Positions 42,913 to 50,639 of a DNA stretch of 55,014 bases are shown here, piece by piece. Each line of letters starts with the position of its first letter. Positions within the stretch are counted from its first letter, which is position 1. The DNA lies in NCBI GenBank assembly GCA_964389495.1, contig CAYMDU010000001.1, forward strand, positions 1 to 55,014, in the 5' to 3' direction. Source of the stretch: RGIG3009 sp964389495 (GTDB lineage Bacteria; Bacillota; Clostridia; Oscillospirales; Acutalibacteraceae). The notes below the pieces were generated by a model, which did not search any database, had not been told where the DNA came from, and saw nothing but the letters and a program-made list of their open reading frames with translations. A program made the translations under genes and the position numbers.

Positions 42913-43115
42913 TCGTCCTTCGTTGAAACGGAATGGTCGTTTAAGCCTTCGTCAAATAGACTCGGCTTGGCAGAGGCCGGGCTTTCCCGTTTGGCAAAAC
43001 CACGCTTCCGCATACGCCGCTTTATCATATCGCCGGCGTCTTCCCCGCCGACACAGGCGGTTTTTGCGTACGGCTTGCCGAATGTTTCAATCGATTGGCA
43101 AACCGTCCTCGCACA
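42913..43115. other. Intergenic stretch with no recognised gene
   Basis: This 203-base stretch lies between the ireB terminator and the remnant lipoprotein. One plus-strand frame is open for about 65 codons (ending SIDWQTVLAH), but it has no ribosome-binding site or promoter and does not resemble a family I know. It may be the edge of a decayed element or repeat sequence. Confidence 0.4.
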
Positions 43116-43604
43116 TTAGTCATCCAAAAGATCCAACAAATTTCGCATGCCTTTCTCCGTAAGAGGATAGAAAGCCAAACAATCCACGAATTCCCATTTT
43201 CCCACTTGCTTCGCGCTCACCGTCATAACAGCGTATTTCAGCGTGCAAGTTATCTCGCCTTCATTTCCGTCGAGGATAAGGTTTACTGTCATCTCATCAT
43301 CACCGGATGTGTATGTAGCATCGGTAATGCTTTCGCGCTCTTCCCCGTTGTAGTATTCGATTCTATCCGTCATATATCCGTTCTCATCATAGGTATACGT
43401 ATAACGGTAGGAGCCGTAACTCGAGGATTCCTCTCTTTCCGTTTTGTTCCCGTTGGCATCATAGGTGTACATGTACCGCACAATTTCTTCACCGTCTTCG
43501 CCGACGCTTATCAATTCGGTAGGCAAATACACCGTTATGCGGTCGTCCTTTTCACCCGTAATCAAAGCACCGAGATCGAAATCGCCGTTGCAGGCGGTAA
43601 AGCA
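43116..43604 (-). pseudogene. Lipoprotein remnant with YD-like repeats, signal peptide deleted
   Basis: The frame reads CFTACNGDFDLG at its start, where the second Cys codon (43592-43590) looks like a lipobox Cys, but the bases before it belong to an integrase fragment in another frame, so most of the signal peptide and the start codon are gone. The remaining 158 residues include YMYTYDANGNKTERE and YTYTYDENGYMTDRIEYYNG, two YD-type repeats like those of RHS-related lipoproteins. They end DCLAFYPLTEKGMRNLLDL. Without a start and signal peptide it is probably not made as a lipoprotein; an internal ATG at 43565 could give a short cytoplasmic product. Confidence 0.6.
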
Positions 43605-43890
43605 GAGGTTTTACGGATTTCACCTTTAACTCCTGCCAACCGAGAAACGAAAACAAGGCGTTCAGTGATGCCAGCATGGAATTGATACTTCGCACGGCAT
43701 ACCGTTCTTCCGCCAATTTGTGTTTATAGGCAATAACCGTTTCTTTGGTAATCCCGTCGTCACCGACAAAAGACGCAAAAGCGTTTACATCGCGAAGATA
43801 CTTATCGCAGGTGTTTTTGCTTTTTTCTTCGCGTTGGAGATGGGTGACAAAACCGAGTATTTGCCGCCGCGTCAGCATTCGTTGATTCAT
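43552..43890 (-). pseudogene. Truncated tyrosine recombinase, N-terminal SAM-like domain only
   Basis: The ATG at 43890 follows GGGGGAG. The protein contains the core-binding domain of phage-type integrases (LTRRQILGFVTHLQREEKSK, NTCDKYLRDVNAFASFV, YAVRSINSMLASLNALFSFL). The expected VKS segment is followed at about 43609 by unrelated out-of-frame residues and a stop after 112 residues. The catalytic Arg-His-Arg-Tyr domain is missing. It is joined at that point to the lipoprotein remnant, which fits a deletion between two genes. A TATAAT with a flanking TTCGGTT/AACCGAA repeat lies upstream (about 43900-43930). Confidence 0.75.
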
Positions 43891-43944
43891 GGTGTCTCCC
43901 CCGTTCGGTTTTCTTTTATTATAACCGAAAAAGGGAAGCAAGTA

Positions 43945-43994
43945 TAATAAACGCCCCGTGCGAAAAGCAGATTTCTCTGCCTCCCGCACAGGGC
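43945..43994 (-). terminator. Terminator after the HMA-like gene
   Basis: GCCCTGTGCG and CGCACGGGGC (43985-43994 with 43953-43962) pair with one wobble and contain an inner GCAG/CTGC stem. The minus strand then reads GTTTATTAT. Confidence 0.75.
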
Positions 43995-44001
43995 TGTCTT
44001 T

Positions 44002-44214
44002 TTATATCACGGAAAACCCGGCGATTCCCAGTGCCGCCGTCATCTCCGAGACGGTAACTTTATCGGGATAAAACAGCACATTGGCCGCATCCTGCCGCAC
44101 CGACACCGACCGCACCCCCGGCACACGCCGCAACACCTGCGCCGCCGCGCGGCGCGTGGCCGCATCGTGTACACCGTCCAGTTTCATCGTGATGGATTCC
44201 GCTTTGGCAAACAT
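44002..44214 (-). CDS. HMA-like small protein without the metal-binding CxxC
   Basis: This 70-residue protein has the beta-alpha-beta-beta-alpha-beta pattern of heavy-metal-associated domains. The characteristic VLRRVPGVRSVSVRQDAANV matches the second helix and strand, and VTVSEMTAALGIAGFSVI matches the last helix and strand. At the loop where copper chaperones have GMxCxxC it reads LDGVHDAATRRAA, with no Cys at all. The start at 44214 follows AGGAGG. It may use the fold for protein contacts instead of metal. It lies between an integrase remnant and cysS, on the same strand as cysS. Its function is unknown. Confidence 0.7.
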   Translation of the reverse strand: MFAKAESITMKLDGVHDAATRRAAAQVLRRVPGVRSVSVRQDAANVLFYPDKVTVSEMTAALGIAGFSVI

Positions 44215-44263
44215 ACACCCGCCTCCTGTCGGCAGATAGTATGCCCCCCTCGGCGGCAATTAT

Positions 44264-45661
44264 TCACGCACGGTGCCACTTCATGCCTTGCGGCGTGTCC
44301 TCCACAATCACACCCATGCCTTTCAGCTCGTCGCGAAGGCGGTCGGATTCCGCCCAGTTTTTCTCGGCCCGCGCCTGCGTGCGCGCCGCAATCAGTTCTT
44401 CCACGCGGCCGTCGTCCTCGCCGCTGCCCGCACGGCTGTACAACAACCCCAGCACCTCGGCCAGCTCGTTAAACATCGCCAGCGCCGCTTCGCAGCTGCC
44501 GGCCGTGGCCTGCCCGTCGGCAATCATGCGGTTGCAATCCTTGGCCAGTTCAAACAACGCGGCAATCGCATCGGCCGTGTTCAAATCGTCGTCCATCGCC
44601 TGCGCAAACTGATCCCGCCGCTTGGCGCAAAACGCCGTCACCGCGGCATCGGCCTCGCCGGCCGGCGCGTGCTGCAACGCAAATTCCAACCCGTGGCGGC
44701 AGTTATACAGCCGGTCAAGCGCCGCCGTGGCCTGTTCAATGCTTTCGTCGTTGTAATTGATGGGGCTGCGATACGACGACGAAATCAGGAAAAAGCGAAT
44801 CGGCTCATAGCCGTATTTTTCCGCCACATCCCGCACCGTGAAGAAATTGCCCAGCGATTTCGACATCTTCTTGTTGTCCACATTGATATACCCGTTGTGC
44901 ATCCAGTAACGCGCAAACGGCACCCCGTTGCAGCACTCGCTTTGCGCCACTTCGTTTTCGTGGTGCGGAAAAATCAAATCCTGCCCGCCGCAGTGAATAT
45001 CAATCGATTTTCCCAAATACCGCCGCGCCATCGCCGAACATTCAATATGCCAGCCGGGCCGCCCCGCACTCCACGGCGACTCCCAGGCCGGCTCGCCGGG
45101 CTTGGCCGCCTTCCACAGCGCAAAGTCCAGCGCATCTTCCTTTTCCTCGCCAATCCCAATGCGGGCACCCGATTCCAAATCGTCAATCGGCTGGTGCGAC
45201 AGCTTGCCATACTCCGCATCGCGGCGCGTGCGGAAATACACATCGCCGTTGGCGGCACGGTAGGCATAGCCTTTGTCTTCCAGCGTTTTCACAATATCAA
45301 TAATCTCATCCATGTTTTCCGTTGCCCGCGGATGCACCGTGGCCTCACGCACCCCCAGCCCCGCGGCATCCACCTTAAACTCGGTAATATACCGCTCCGA
45401 AACGGTTTTGTAGTCGGTGCCTTCTTCGTTGGCACGGCGGATAATCTTGTCGTCAATATCGGTGAAATTCTGCACAAAGCGCACCGTCCACCCGCGCCAC
45501 TCCAAATAGCGGCGCAACACATCAAACACACACAGCGGCCGCGCATTGCCGATGTGAATGTAGTTATACACCGTCGGCCCGCACGCATAAATGCGCACCA
45601 CACCCGGTTCCAGTGTTGTCAGTTCTTCCTTTTCACGCGCCATGGTATTGTAAATCTTCAT
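44264..45661 (-). CDS. cysS: Cysteine--tRNA ligase
   Basis: This 465-residue class I synthetase charges tRNA-Cys. The active site has Cys27 in IYACGPTVYNYIHIGNARP with HIGN in place of HIGH, a second zinc Cys in GWHIECSAMA, the His/Glu pair in FPHHENEVAQSE and KMSKS in NVDNKKMSKSLGNFF near residue 270. The C-terminal helical anticodon domain is complete. The ATG overlaps the cysE stop by four bases (ATGA). Both genes lie under a Cys-specific T-box leader. Confidence 0.97.
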   Translation of the reverse strand: MKIYNTMAREKEELTTLEPGVVRIYACGPTVYNYIHIGNARPLCVFDVLRRYLEWRGWTVRFVQNFTDIDDKIIRRANEEGTDYKTVSERYITEFKVDAAGLGVREATVHPRATENMDEIIDIVKTLEDKGYAYRAANGDVYFRTRRDAEYGKLSHQPIDDLESGARIGIGEEKEDALDFALWKAAKPGEPAWESPWSAGRPGWHIECSAMARRYLGKSIDIHCGGQDLIFPHHENEVAQSECCNGVPFARYWMHNGYINVDNKKMSKSLGNFFTVRDVAEKYGYEPIRFFLISSSYRSPINYNDESIEQATAALDRLYNCRHGLEFALQHAPAGEADAAVTAFCAKRRDQFAQAMDDDLNTADAIAALFELAKDCNRMIADGQATAGSCEAALAMFNELAEVLGLLYSRAGSGEDDGRVEELIAARTQARAEKNWAESDRLRDELKGMGVIVEDTPQGMKWHRA

Positions 45662-46293
45662 TGTGTTTTCTCCTTTGCGTTTTGTTCCAACACGGCCAAG
45701 CGCTGTTTCAGCGCTTCGATTTCCTGCATCAGCGGGTCGGGCACATGCACCTGATCCAGTTGCTCCACCACTTTTTCGCCGCCCACGCGCACCACGCGCG
45801 CCGGCACACCCACCGCCGTGGCGTTTTCCGGTATCTCCCGCAGCACCACCGCCCCGGCGGCAATGCGGGCGTGGCTGTGCACCACAATCGGCCCCAACAC
45901 CTTGGCGCCGGCTCCCACCATCACATGATTTTCCAACGTGGGGTGCCGCTTACCGCTGTCTTTGCCGGTGCCGCCCAGCGTCACCCCCTGATACAGCGTG
46001 CAGTCGTCCCCAATCACGGCGGTTTCGCCAATCACCACACCGGTGCCGTGATCAATAAACAACCGCCGCCCAATCGTGGCACCGGGATGAATTTCAATAT
46101 TGGTGCGCCGCACACAGTGCTGCGAAATCGCGCGCGCCAAAAACTTCAATCCGTGCCGGTAACACCAGTGCGCCTTGCGATACGACCGCACCGCTTTAAA
46201 TCCGCTGTACAACAGCACAATTTCCATGGTCGATCGCGCGGCCGGGTCTTTTTCGCGGATCACCGCCACATCTTCCCGAAATCGCTCAAACAC
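45658..46293 (-). CDS. cysE: Serine O-acetyltransferase
   Basis: This 211-residue enzyme makes O-acetylserine for cysteine synthesis. Left-handed beta-helix hexapeptide repeats run through residues 70-170, with IEIHPGATIGRRLFIDHGTG, VVIGETAVIGDDCTLYQGVT and LGGTGKDSGKRHPTLENHV. It is the short form without the long N-terminal helical domain of E. coli CysE. The start is a GTG at 46293, seven bases after GGAGG. The C-terminal 30 residues look like a coiled coil. Cotranscribed with cysS downstream of a Cys T-box, so it is expected to rise when tRNA-Cys is uncharged. Confidence 0.93.
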   Translation of the reverse strand: MFERFREDVAVIREKDPAARSTMEIVLLYSGFKAVRSYRKAHWCYRHGLKFLARAISQHCVRRTNIEIHPGATIGRRLFIDHGTGVVIGETAVIGDDCTLYQGVTLGGTGKDSGKRHPTLENHVMVGAGAKVLGPIVVHSHARIAAGAVVLREIPENATAVGVPARVVRVGGEKVVEQLDQVHVPDPLMQEIEALKQRLAVLEQNAKEKTQ

Positions 46294-46312
46294 GGCTTTG
46301 CCTCCGTTCTTC

Positions 46313-46550
46313 CAAAAATAAAAGCACCCGGCCGCACCCCCGCAGGGCACGGCGAAGGTGCTGGTTGCACGGTTCCACTTCGCGTTTCACTCTGGCCCGA
46401 TAACGGCGGGAATCCGGGCCGGGATACTGTGGTTCCCCCGACCGGCTCACGGGTGCATTTCGCCGAGGCACCGCCGAGAACACTTCCAGCCTGTGATGTT
46501 CTCTCTCTGTTGCGGCCACGCACGGGTACTTCTCCCGATCATCGCTTTCA
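46313..46550 (-). ncRNA. Cysteine-specific T-box riboswitch leader
   Basis: The 240-base leader of cysE has the T-box core GTGGAACCGTGC (46367-46378), where UGGA would pair with UCCA of tRNA-Cys, whose discriminator base is U. The presumed specifier codon TGC lies at 46455-46457 in GAAATGCACC, followed by a purine. A terminator at 46313-46362 (stem AGCACC/GGTGCT, followed by TTTTATTTTT) can be replaced by the antiterminator on binding uncharged tRNA-Cys. The core deviates from the common GGGTGGNACCGCG. A TATAAT lies at 46557-46562 on the minus strand with a poor -35. Confidence 0.87.
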
Positions 46551-46587
46551 CTATCTATTATAGCAGACTTTCAAAAAAAATCCACCC

Positions 46588-47178
46588 CTATTTTTCGCCT
46601 TTAAAGAAATGGCGGTTGGCCCACACATAATGGCCGCCGGAAATCGCTGTCAGGCACACCGAAATCCACATCAGCACGCATCCCACCGTCAGCGGCACTT
46701 GGAACACCCACGCCGGCCAGGCGGCGCCGGCCAACAGCCCCGTTTGCCAATCGGCAAATTCCAGCGCCGCCAGTTCAAACAAAATGGCAACAAATTGCGC
46801 CACTGTTTTCAGCTTGCCCAAAAGGTTGGCGGCAATCACCGTGCCGTCTTTCGCGGCCACCAGCCGCACCGATGTCACCATAAATTCGCGGGTGAGAATA
46901 ATCATCAGCGCCCACACATTCAGCTCGCCCAGCGCCATAAACGCCAAAAACGCCGCCGTTGTCAGCATCTTGTCGGCCAACGGGTCCAAAAATTTTCCCA
47001 AATTGGTAATCAGCCCGCGCGCCCGCGCAATTTTACCGTCGAACATGTCGGTAAGCGCCGCCGCGCCGAAAATCAAGCCCGCCGCCAGGTAGTGAAACGG
47101 AAACTCCCACAACACCGCCAGCAAAAACAGCGGCGCCAGCACAATGCGAATCACAGTTAATTTATTCGGTAAATTCAT
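46588..47178 (-). CDS. pgsA: CDP-diacylglycerol--glycerol-3-phosphate 3-phosphatidyltransferase
   Basis: This 196-residue membrane protein makes phosphatidylglycerol phosphate. The CDP-alcohol phosphatidyltransferase motif DG-x2-AR-x8-G-x3-D-x3-D is in FDGKIARARGLITNLGKFLD (near residues 45-65), continuing PLADK. Several hydrophobic helices follow (TTAAFLAFMALG, LMIILTREFMVTSV). The start at 47178 follows GGGGG by seven bases and overlaps the rimO stop by four bases (ATGA). It lies at the end of recA-recX-rimO-pgsA. Confidence 0.95.
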   Translation of the reverse strand: MNLPNKLTVIRIVLAPLFLLAVLWEFPFHYLAAGLIFGAAALTDMFDGKIARARGLITNLGKFLDPLADKMLTTAAFLAFMALGELNVWALMIILTREFMVTSVRLVAAKDGTVIAANLLGKLKTVAQFVAILFELAALEFADWQTGLLAGAAWPAWVFQVPLTVGCVLMWISVCLTAISGGHYVWANRHFFKGEK

Positions 47179-48497
47179 AGCCGTTCCCCCAGCAAATCCC
47201 AATCCAAACGATCGGTAATACGCACCTGCACCAAATCCCCCGGCTTCACCGGCTGTTCGGTGCTGAAAAACACTTTCGGGTCAATATCCGGCGCATCGGC
47301 CGCCGACCGCCCAAACCAACACTCGGCATAGCGGTCAAATGCCTCCACCAGCACTTCCACCGTTTGCCCCACCTGCGCGTCGCTGTAAACATCGGCCACA
47401 CGCGTTTGCAGTTCCATCACCGTGTCGCGGCGCCGCTCTTTCACTTCCTGCGGCACCTGGTCCGGCATGGCGGCCGCCGGCGTTCCCTCTTCGGCCGAAT
47501 AGGCAAAACACCCCAGCCGTTCAAACTTCACATCGCGGATAAACTCGCACAGCTCCTCAAACTCCGCTTCGGTTTCGCCCGGAAATCCCACCATCACCGT
47601 GGTGCGCAACACCATGCCCGGCACGCGCTCGCGAATGTGCTGCATCAGCGCCGTCAGTTCGGCACGGTTGCCGGTGCGGTGCATCGCTTTCAGCACCCGC
47701 CCGTTGGCGTGCTGAATGGGAATATCCATATACTTCACCACTTTGTCCTCGCGCGCCATCACCGCCAACAGCTCGTCGGTGATGTGCTCCGGATAGCAAT
47801 ACAGCAACCGAATCCAGTGCAACCCGTCAATCGCGCACAGGCGTGTCAGCAATTCCGGCAACAGCAACCGCCCCGCCGTGTCTTGCCCATACAGCGTGGT
47901 ATCTTGCGCCACCAGGGTGATTTCTTTCACCCCGCCGGCCACCAACTGCCGCGCTTCGGCCACCACCGTGTCCATGTCGCGGCTGCGCAGCCCCCCGCGT
48001 ATCAGCGGAATGGCGCAATAGGTGCAGCGGTTGTTGCAACCGTCGCCAATGCGCAAATAGGCAAAAAAAGGCGGCGTGGTTTGCAGACGGCCGCCGTCCA
48101 GCGGCCAGCTGGCCAGCGACGGAAACCGCTTCACCGGTTGCCCGGCCAGCACCGTGCGCACCGCTTCCGCAATGTCGCCGTTGGCCCCCAGGCCCAGCAC
48201 AGCGTCACATTCCGGCAACTCGCGGCACAGTTCTTCCTGATACCGCTGTGCCAAACAGCCCGTCACCACCAGGCCGCGAATTTGCCCTTCCTTTTTCAGT
48301 TGCGCAAACTCCAAAATGGTGTCGATCGCTTCTTGCTTGGCTTCTTCAATAAACCCGCAGGTGTTAACCACCACCACATCGGCCGTGCCGCTGTCGGCGG
48401 TAATCGTAAATCCGGCGTCTTGCAGTTTGTGCAACATCAGCTCGGCGTCCATTTGGTTTTTCGGACACCCCAGCGACACCATGCCCACTTTACTCAT
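47175..48497 (-). CDS. rimO: Ribosomal protein S12 methylthiotransferase RimO
   Basis: This 440-residue radical SAM enzyme adds a methylthio group to Asp89 of S12. The N-terminal UPF0004 domain supplies Cys residues in VSLGCPKNQMDAELML near residue 7 and in NTCGFIEEA and VTGCLAQRYQEE further on. The radical SAM Cys-x3-Cys-x2-Cys is in GCNNRCTYCAIPLIRGG near 155. The TRAM domain begins near 375. Its position beside recA-recX-pgsA and the SLGCPKNQMDAE segment favour RimO over MiaB. It overlaps recX by eight bases and pgsA by four. Confidence 0.93.
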   Translation of the reverse strand: MSKVGMVSLGCPKNQMDAELMLHKLQDAGFTITADSGTADVVVVNTCGFIEEAKQEAIDTILEFAQLKKEGQIRGLVVTGCLAQRYQEELCRELPECDAVLGLGANGDIAEAVRTVLAGQPVKRFPSLASWPLDGGRLQTTPPFFAYLRIGDGCNNRCTYCAIPLIRGGLRSRDMDTVVAEARQLVAGGVKEITLVAQDTTLYGQDTAGRLLLPELLTRLCAIDGLHWIRLLYCYPEHITDELLAVMAREDKVVKYMDIPIQHANGRVLKAMHRTGNRAELTALMQHIRERVPGMVLRTTVMVGFPGETEAEFEELCEFIRDVKFERLGCFAYSAEEGTPAAAMPDQVPQEVKERRRDTVMELQTRVADVYSDAQVGQTVEVLVEAFDRYAECWFGRSAADAPDIDPKVFFSTEQPVKPGDLVQVRITDRLDWDLLGERL

Positions 48498-49125
48498 TTG
48501 GCCATTCGTCCTCCCACTGCCGTAGCACACGGCGCACCACCTCGGGGCTGTACCCATACCGCACCATGGCGGCGGCAATGCGCTGGAACTCGTTGGTATT
48601 CTGAGGTACAGTATACCTTTTTTTTCGCAGAAAAGCAAGTGCCAATTCCGCTTCGTCAATGCCCACCGCGGCCGCCGCTTCGCGCGCTTCGTCGCGCGCA
48701 ATGCCTTTTTGCACCAGCGCTTCCGCAATGCGGCGGCTCGGCCACAGTTTTTCCCGTGCATAGCGCTCGGCCAGCCGGCGGGCATAGGCCGTGTCGTTCA
48801 CATAACCCAGCTCTTCCATGCGCGCGGCCGCCTTCGCCGCCGCCTCGCGCCGTTCGGGGCGGTATTTCCCCTTTTCGCGGCACAGCTTTTGCTCCAACTC
48901 CCGCCGCGACAAATCGCGCTTGGCCAGCAAAAACACCGCCTTGTTTTCGGTGCGCCGCCGTTCCGACTCCGCACACAACGCTTCGGCTTCTTCATGCGAC
49001 AAGGAGGAACCCACCCGCAAGGGCGATTCCTCCCACACTGTTTTGTCCACAGCCAGCTCCTCGCCGTTGTCGCACAGCAGCAACACCACATGCCCGGCCG
49101 CCGGGCGCACCGCCGCAATCCGCAT
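48490..49125 (-). CDS. recX: RecX-family regulator of RecA
   Basis: This 211-residue protein restrains RecA filaments. It is made of three-helix repeats typical of RecX: LLAKRDLSRRELEQKLCRE near 68, YVNDTAYARRLAERYAREKL near 105 and IAEALVQKGIARDEAREAA near 135. It starts at the base overlapping the recA stop (TGATG), so the two are coupled. Codon use is GC-rich like its neighbours. Confidence 0.93.
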   Translation of the reverse strand: MRIAAVRPAAGHVVLLLCDNGEELAVDKTVWEESPLRVGSSLSHEEAEALCAESERRRTENKAVFLLAKRDLSRRELEQKLCREKGKYRPERREAAAKAAARMEELGYVNDTAYARRLAERYAREKLWPSRRIAEALVQKGIARDEAREAAAAVGIDEAELALAFLRKKRYTVPQNTNEFQRIAAAMVRYGYSPEVVRRVLRQWEDEWPNE

Positions 49126-50270
49126 CAGTCGTCCACCATAATGTCAATCGCCGCGCGCGCTTCGCTCGCCGTGGTGTACCGCGCCGCCGCTTCAATCGGA
49201 ATTTCCACCGGCGCGGCCGCCGCTTCCGGTTGCGCCGCCTGCGTTTTTTCTTTCATCAGCCGCACCACTTGCGCTTCGATTTCGGCGCTGAAATCCGGGT
49301 GGTTTTGCAAATAGTCGCGCACATTGTCGCGCCCTTGCCCCAACCGGTCTTCGTGGTAATAAAACCACGACCCGGACTTTTGAATCACATCCAGCTGAAT
49401 GGCCACATCCAGCAGTTCGCCCATACGCGAAATGCCTTTGCCGTAGATCACATCGAATTCCGCTTCTTTAAACGGCGGCGCCACCTTGTTTTTCACCACG
49501 CGCACCCGCGTGTGCGACCCATAGGCTTCGGCGCCGTTTTTCAAAGTTTCCTGCCGGCGCACATCCAGCCGCACCGACGCATAGTATTTCAGCGCGTTGC
49601 CGCCCGCCGTCACTTCCGGGTTGCCATACACCACGCCCACTTTCAGGCGCAACTGGTTGATGAAAATGGCCACACACCCGGTTTTGCCCACGGCGCCTGC
49701 CAACTTTCGCATGGCCTGCGACATCAGCCGCGCCTGCAAGCCCACATGCGAATCGCCCATTTCGCCTTCAATCTCCTGGCGCGGCACCAACGCCGCCACC
49801 GAATCGATCACAATAATATCAATGGCACCGGAGCGGATGAGCGCTTCGGCAATTTCCAGTGCCTGCTCGCCGGTGTCGGGTTGCGACACCAGCAACGAAT
49901 CCACATCCACGCCCAAAGCGCGGGCATACACCGGGTCCAGCGCGTGCTCCACATCAATATAGGCCGCTTCGCCGCCCGCCTTTTGCGCTTCGGCCACCGC
50001 GTGCAACGCCAGGGTGGTTTTGCCCGAAGCTTCGGGCCCGTAGATTTCGGTGATGCGGCCGCGGGGCAGGCCGCCAATGCCCAGCGCCAAATCCAGCGTG
50101 AGCGACCCGGTGGAAATGCACTCCACATTCATGTTCACATTTTCGCCCAGCCGCATCACGGCGCCTTTGCCGTAGTTCTTTTCAATTTGCGCCAAAGCGG
50201 TTTCCAGCGCCTTTTGCTTGTTTCCGGCCGGTGCCGGCGTGGAAACCGGCGCCTTTTTTTTGTCCGCCAT
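49125..50270 (-). CDS. recA: Recombinase RecA
   Basis: This 381-residue ATPase drives strand exchange and SOS induction. Walker A is IYGPEASGKTTLALH (near residue 75), Walker B is DIIVIDSVAALVPR near 150, and the DNA-binding loop region carries FINQLRLKVGVVYGNPEVTA near 200. The C-terminal extension (ETVVRLMKEKT-type end, Ala/Glu-rich) is a little longer than in B. subtilis. The ATG at 50270 follows GAGGA by eight bases; two ATGs just upstream (50279, 50285) are possible starts. A LexA-like box lies upstream of its promoter. No intein or interruption is seen. Confidence 0.97.
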   Translation of the reverse strand: MADKKKAPVSTPAPAGNKQKALETALAQIEKNYGKGAVMRLGENVNMNVECISTGSLTLDLALGIGGLPRGRITEIYGPEASGKTTLALHAVAEAQKAGGEAAYIDVEHALDPVYARALGVDVDSLLVSQPDTGEQALEIAEALIRSGAIDIIVIDSVAALVPRQEIEGEMGDSHVGLQARLMSQAMRKLAGAVGKTGCVAIFINQLRLKVGVVYGNPEVTAGGNALKYYASVRLDVRRQETLKNGAEAYGSHTRVRVVKNKVAPPFKEAEFDVIYGKGISRMGELLDVAIQLDVIQKSGSWFYYHEDRLGQGRDNVRDYLQNHPDFSAEIEAQVVRLMKEKTQAAQPEAAAAPVEIPIEAAARYTTASEARAAIDIMVDD

Positions 50271-50318
50271 TTTGCTCATCCTCATTTCCGCCGCCTTGCA
50301 CGGCTTCTCGTTGCTTCC

Positions 50319-50347
50319 AGTATACCGCATCCCCCGCAAAAAATCAA
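50319..50347 (-). promoter_or_regulatory. Sigma-A promoter of recA
   Basis: The minus strand has TTGATT (50342-50347), 17 bases, then TATACT (50319-50324), about 50 bases from the recA start. Confidence 0.75.
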
Positions 50348-50365
50348 GTGCTTTTGCGAAAAAAT

Positions 50366-50379
50366 CGAACATTTGTTTT
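50366..50379. promoter_or_regulatory. Candidate LexA (Cheo-type) box of recA
   Basis: CGAACATTTGTTTT matches the Gram-positive SOS box CGAACRNRYGTTYG at all but one or two positions. It lies 18 bases upstream of the recA -35 element. No lexA gene is in the window. Confidence 0.6.
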
Positions 50380-50447
50380 CTTTTTCTCCGGCACCTTCTT
50401 GCCGTCGGCGGGTGGGATGTCGTCGGCGTTGGCATCGCCGCACACAG

Positions 50448-50475
50448 AAAAAGCGCCCGCAATGCGGGCGCTTTT
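50448..50475 (-). terminator. Terminator after the 39-residue peptide gene
   Basis: AAAAGCGCCCGC-AAT-GCGGGCGCTTTT is a perfect 12-bp stem with five T following on the minus strand. It lies 26 bases after the peptide stop codon and stops the surface protein transcript before recA. Confidence 0.9.
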
Positions 50476-50500
50476 GCTCTATTGGCTTTGGTTGCGGGAA

Positions 50501-50620
50501 TCACACCGTCAAATCGCTGTCGGTATCTTCCACAGTCGGCTCGCTGTATTTGGCAGCGGCCAACGATTCATCGGCTGTCAGTTCCAGCACTGTCAAAAGG
50601 GGTTTTTGATACTCTTTCAT
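50501..50620 (-). CDS. Small 39-residue peptide cotranscribed with the 1105-residue surface protein
   Basis: The ATG at 50620 is preceded at seven bases by AGGAGGA, one of the best ribosome-binding sites in the window, 20 bases after the stop of the large surface-protein gene. It encodes MKEYQKPLLTVLELTADES, an Ala/Lys/Tyr middle and an acidic tail ending EDTDSDLTV. The MKxYxxPxxxVLEL start resembles short unnamed Clostridial peptides with a similar amphipathic first half and an acidic C-terminus. It has no signal peptide and no Cys. Its function is unknown; it is not a recognised RiPP precursor and no modifying enzyme is nearby. Confidence 0.65.
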   Translation of the reverse strand: MKEYQKPLLTVLELTADESLAAAKYSEPTVEDTDSDLTV

Positions 50621-50639
50621 GTCATCGTCCTCCTTTTGA

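Noticed and set aside
47364..50609. A 1081-codon open frame on the plus strand
   Set aside because: It is antisense to rimO, recX and recA.
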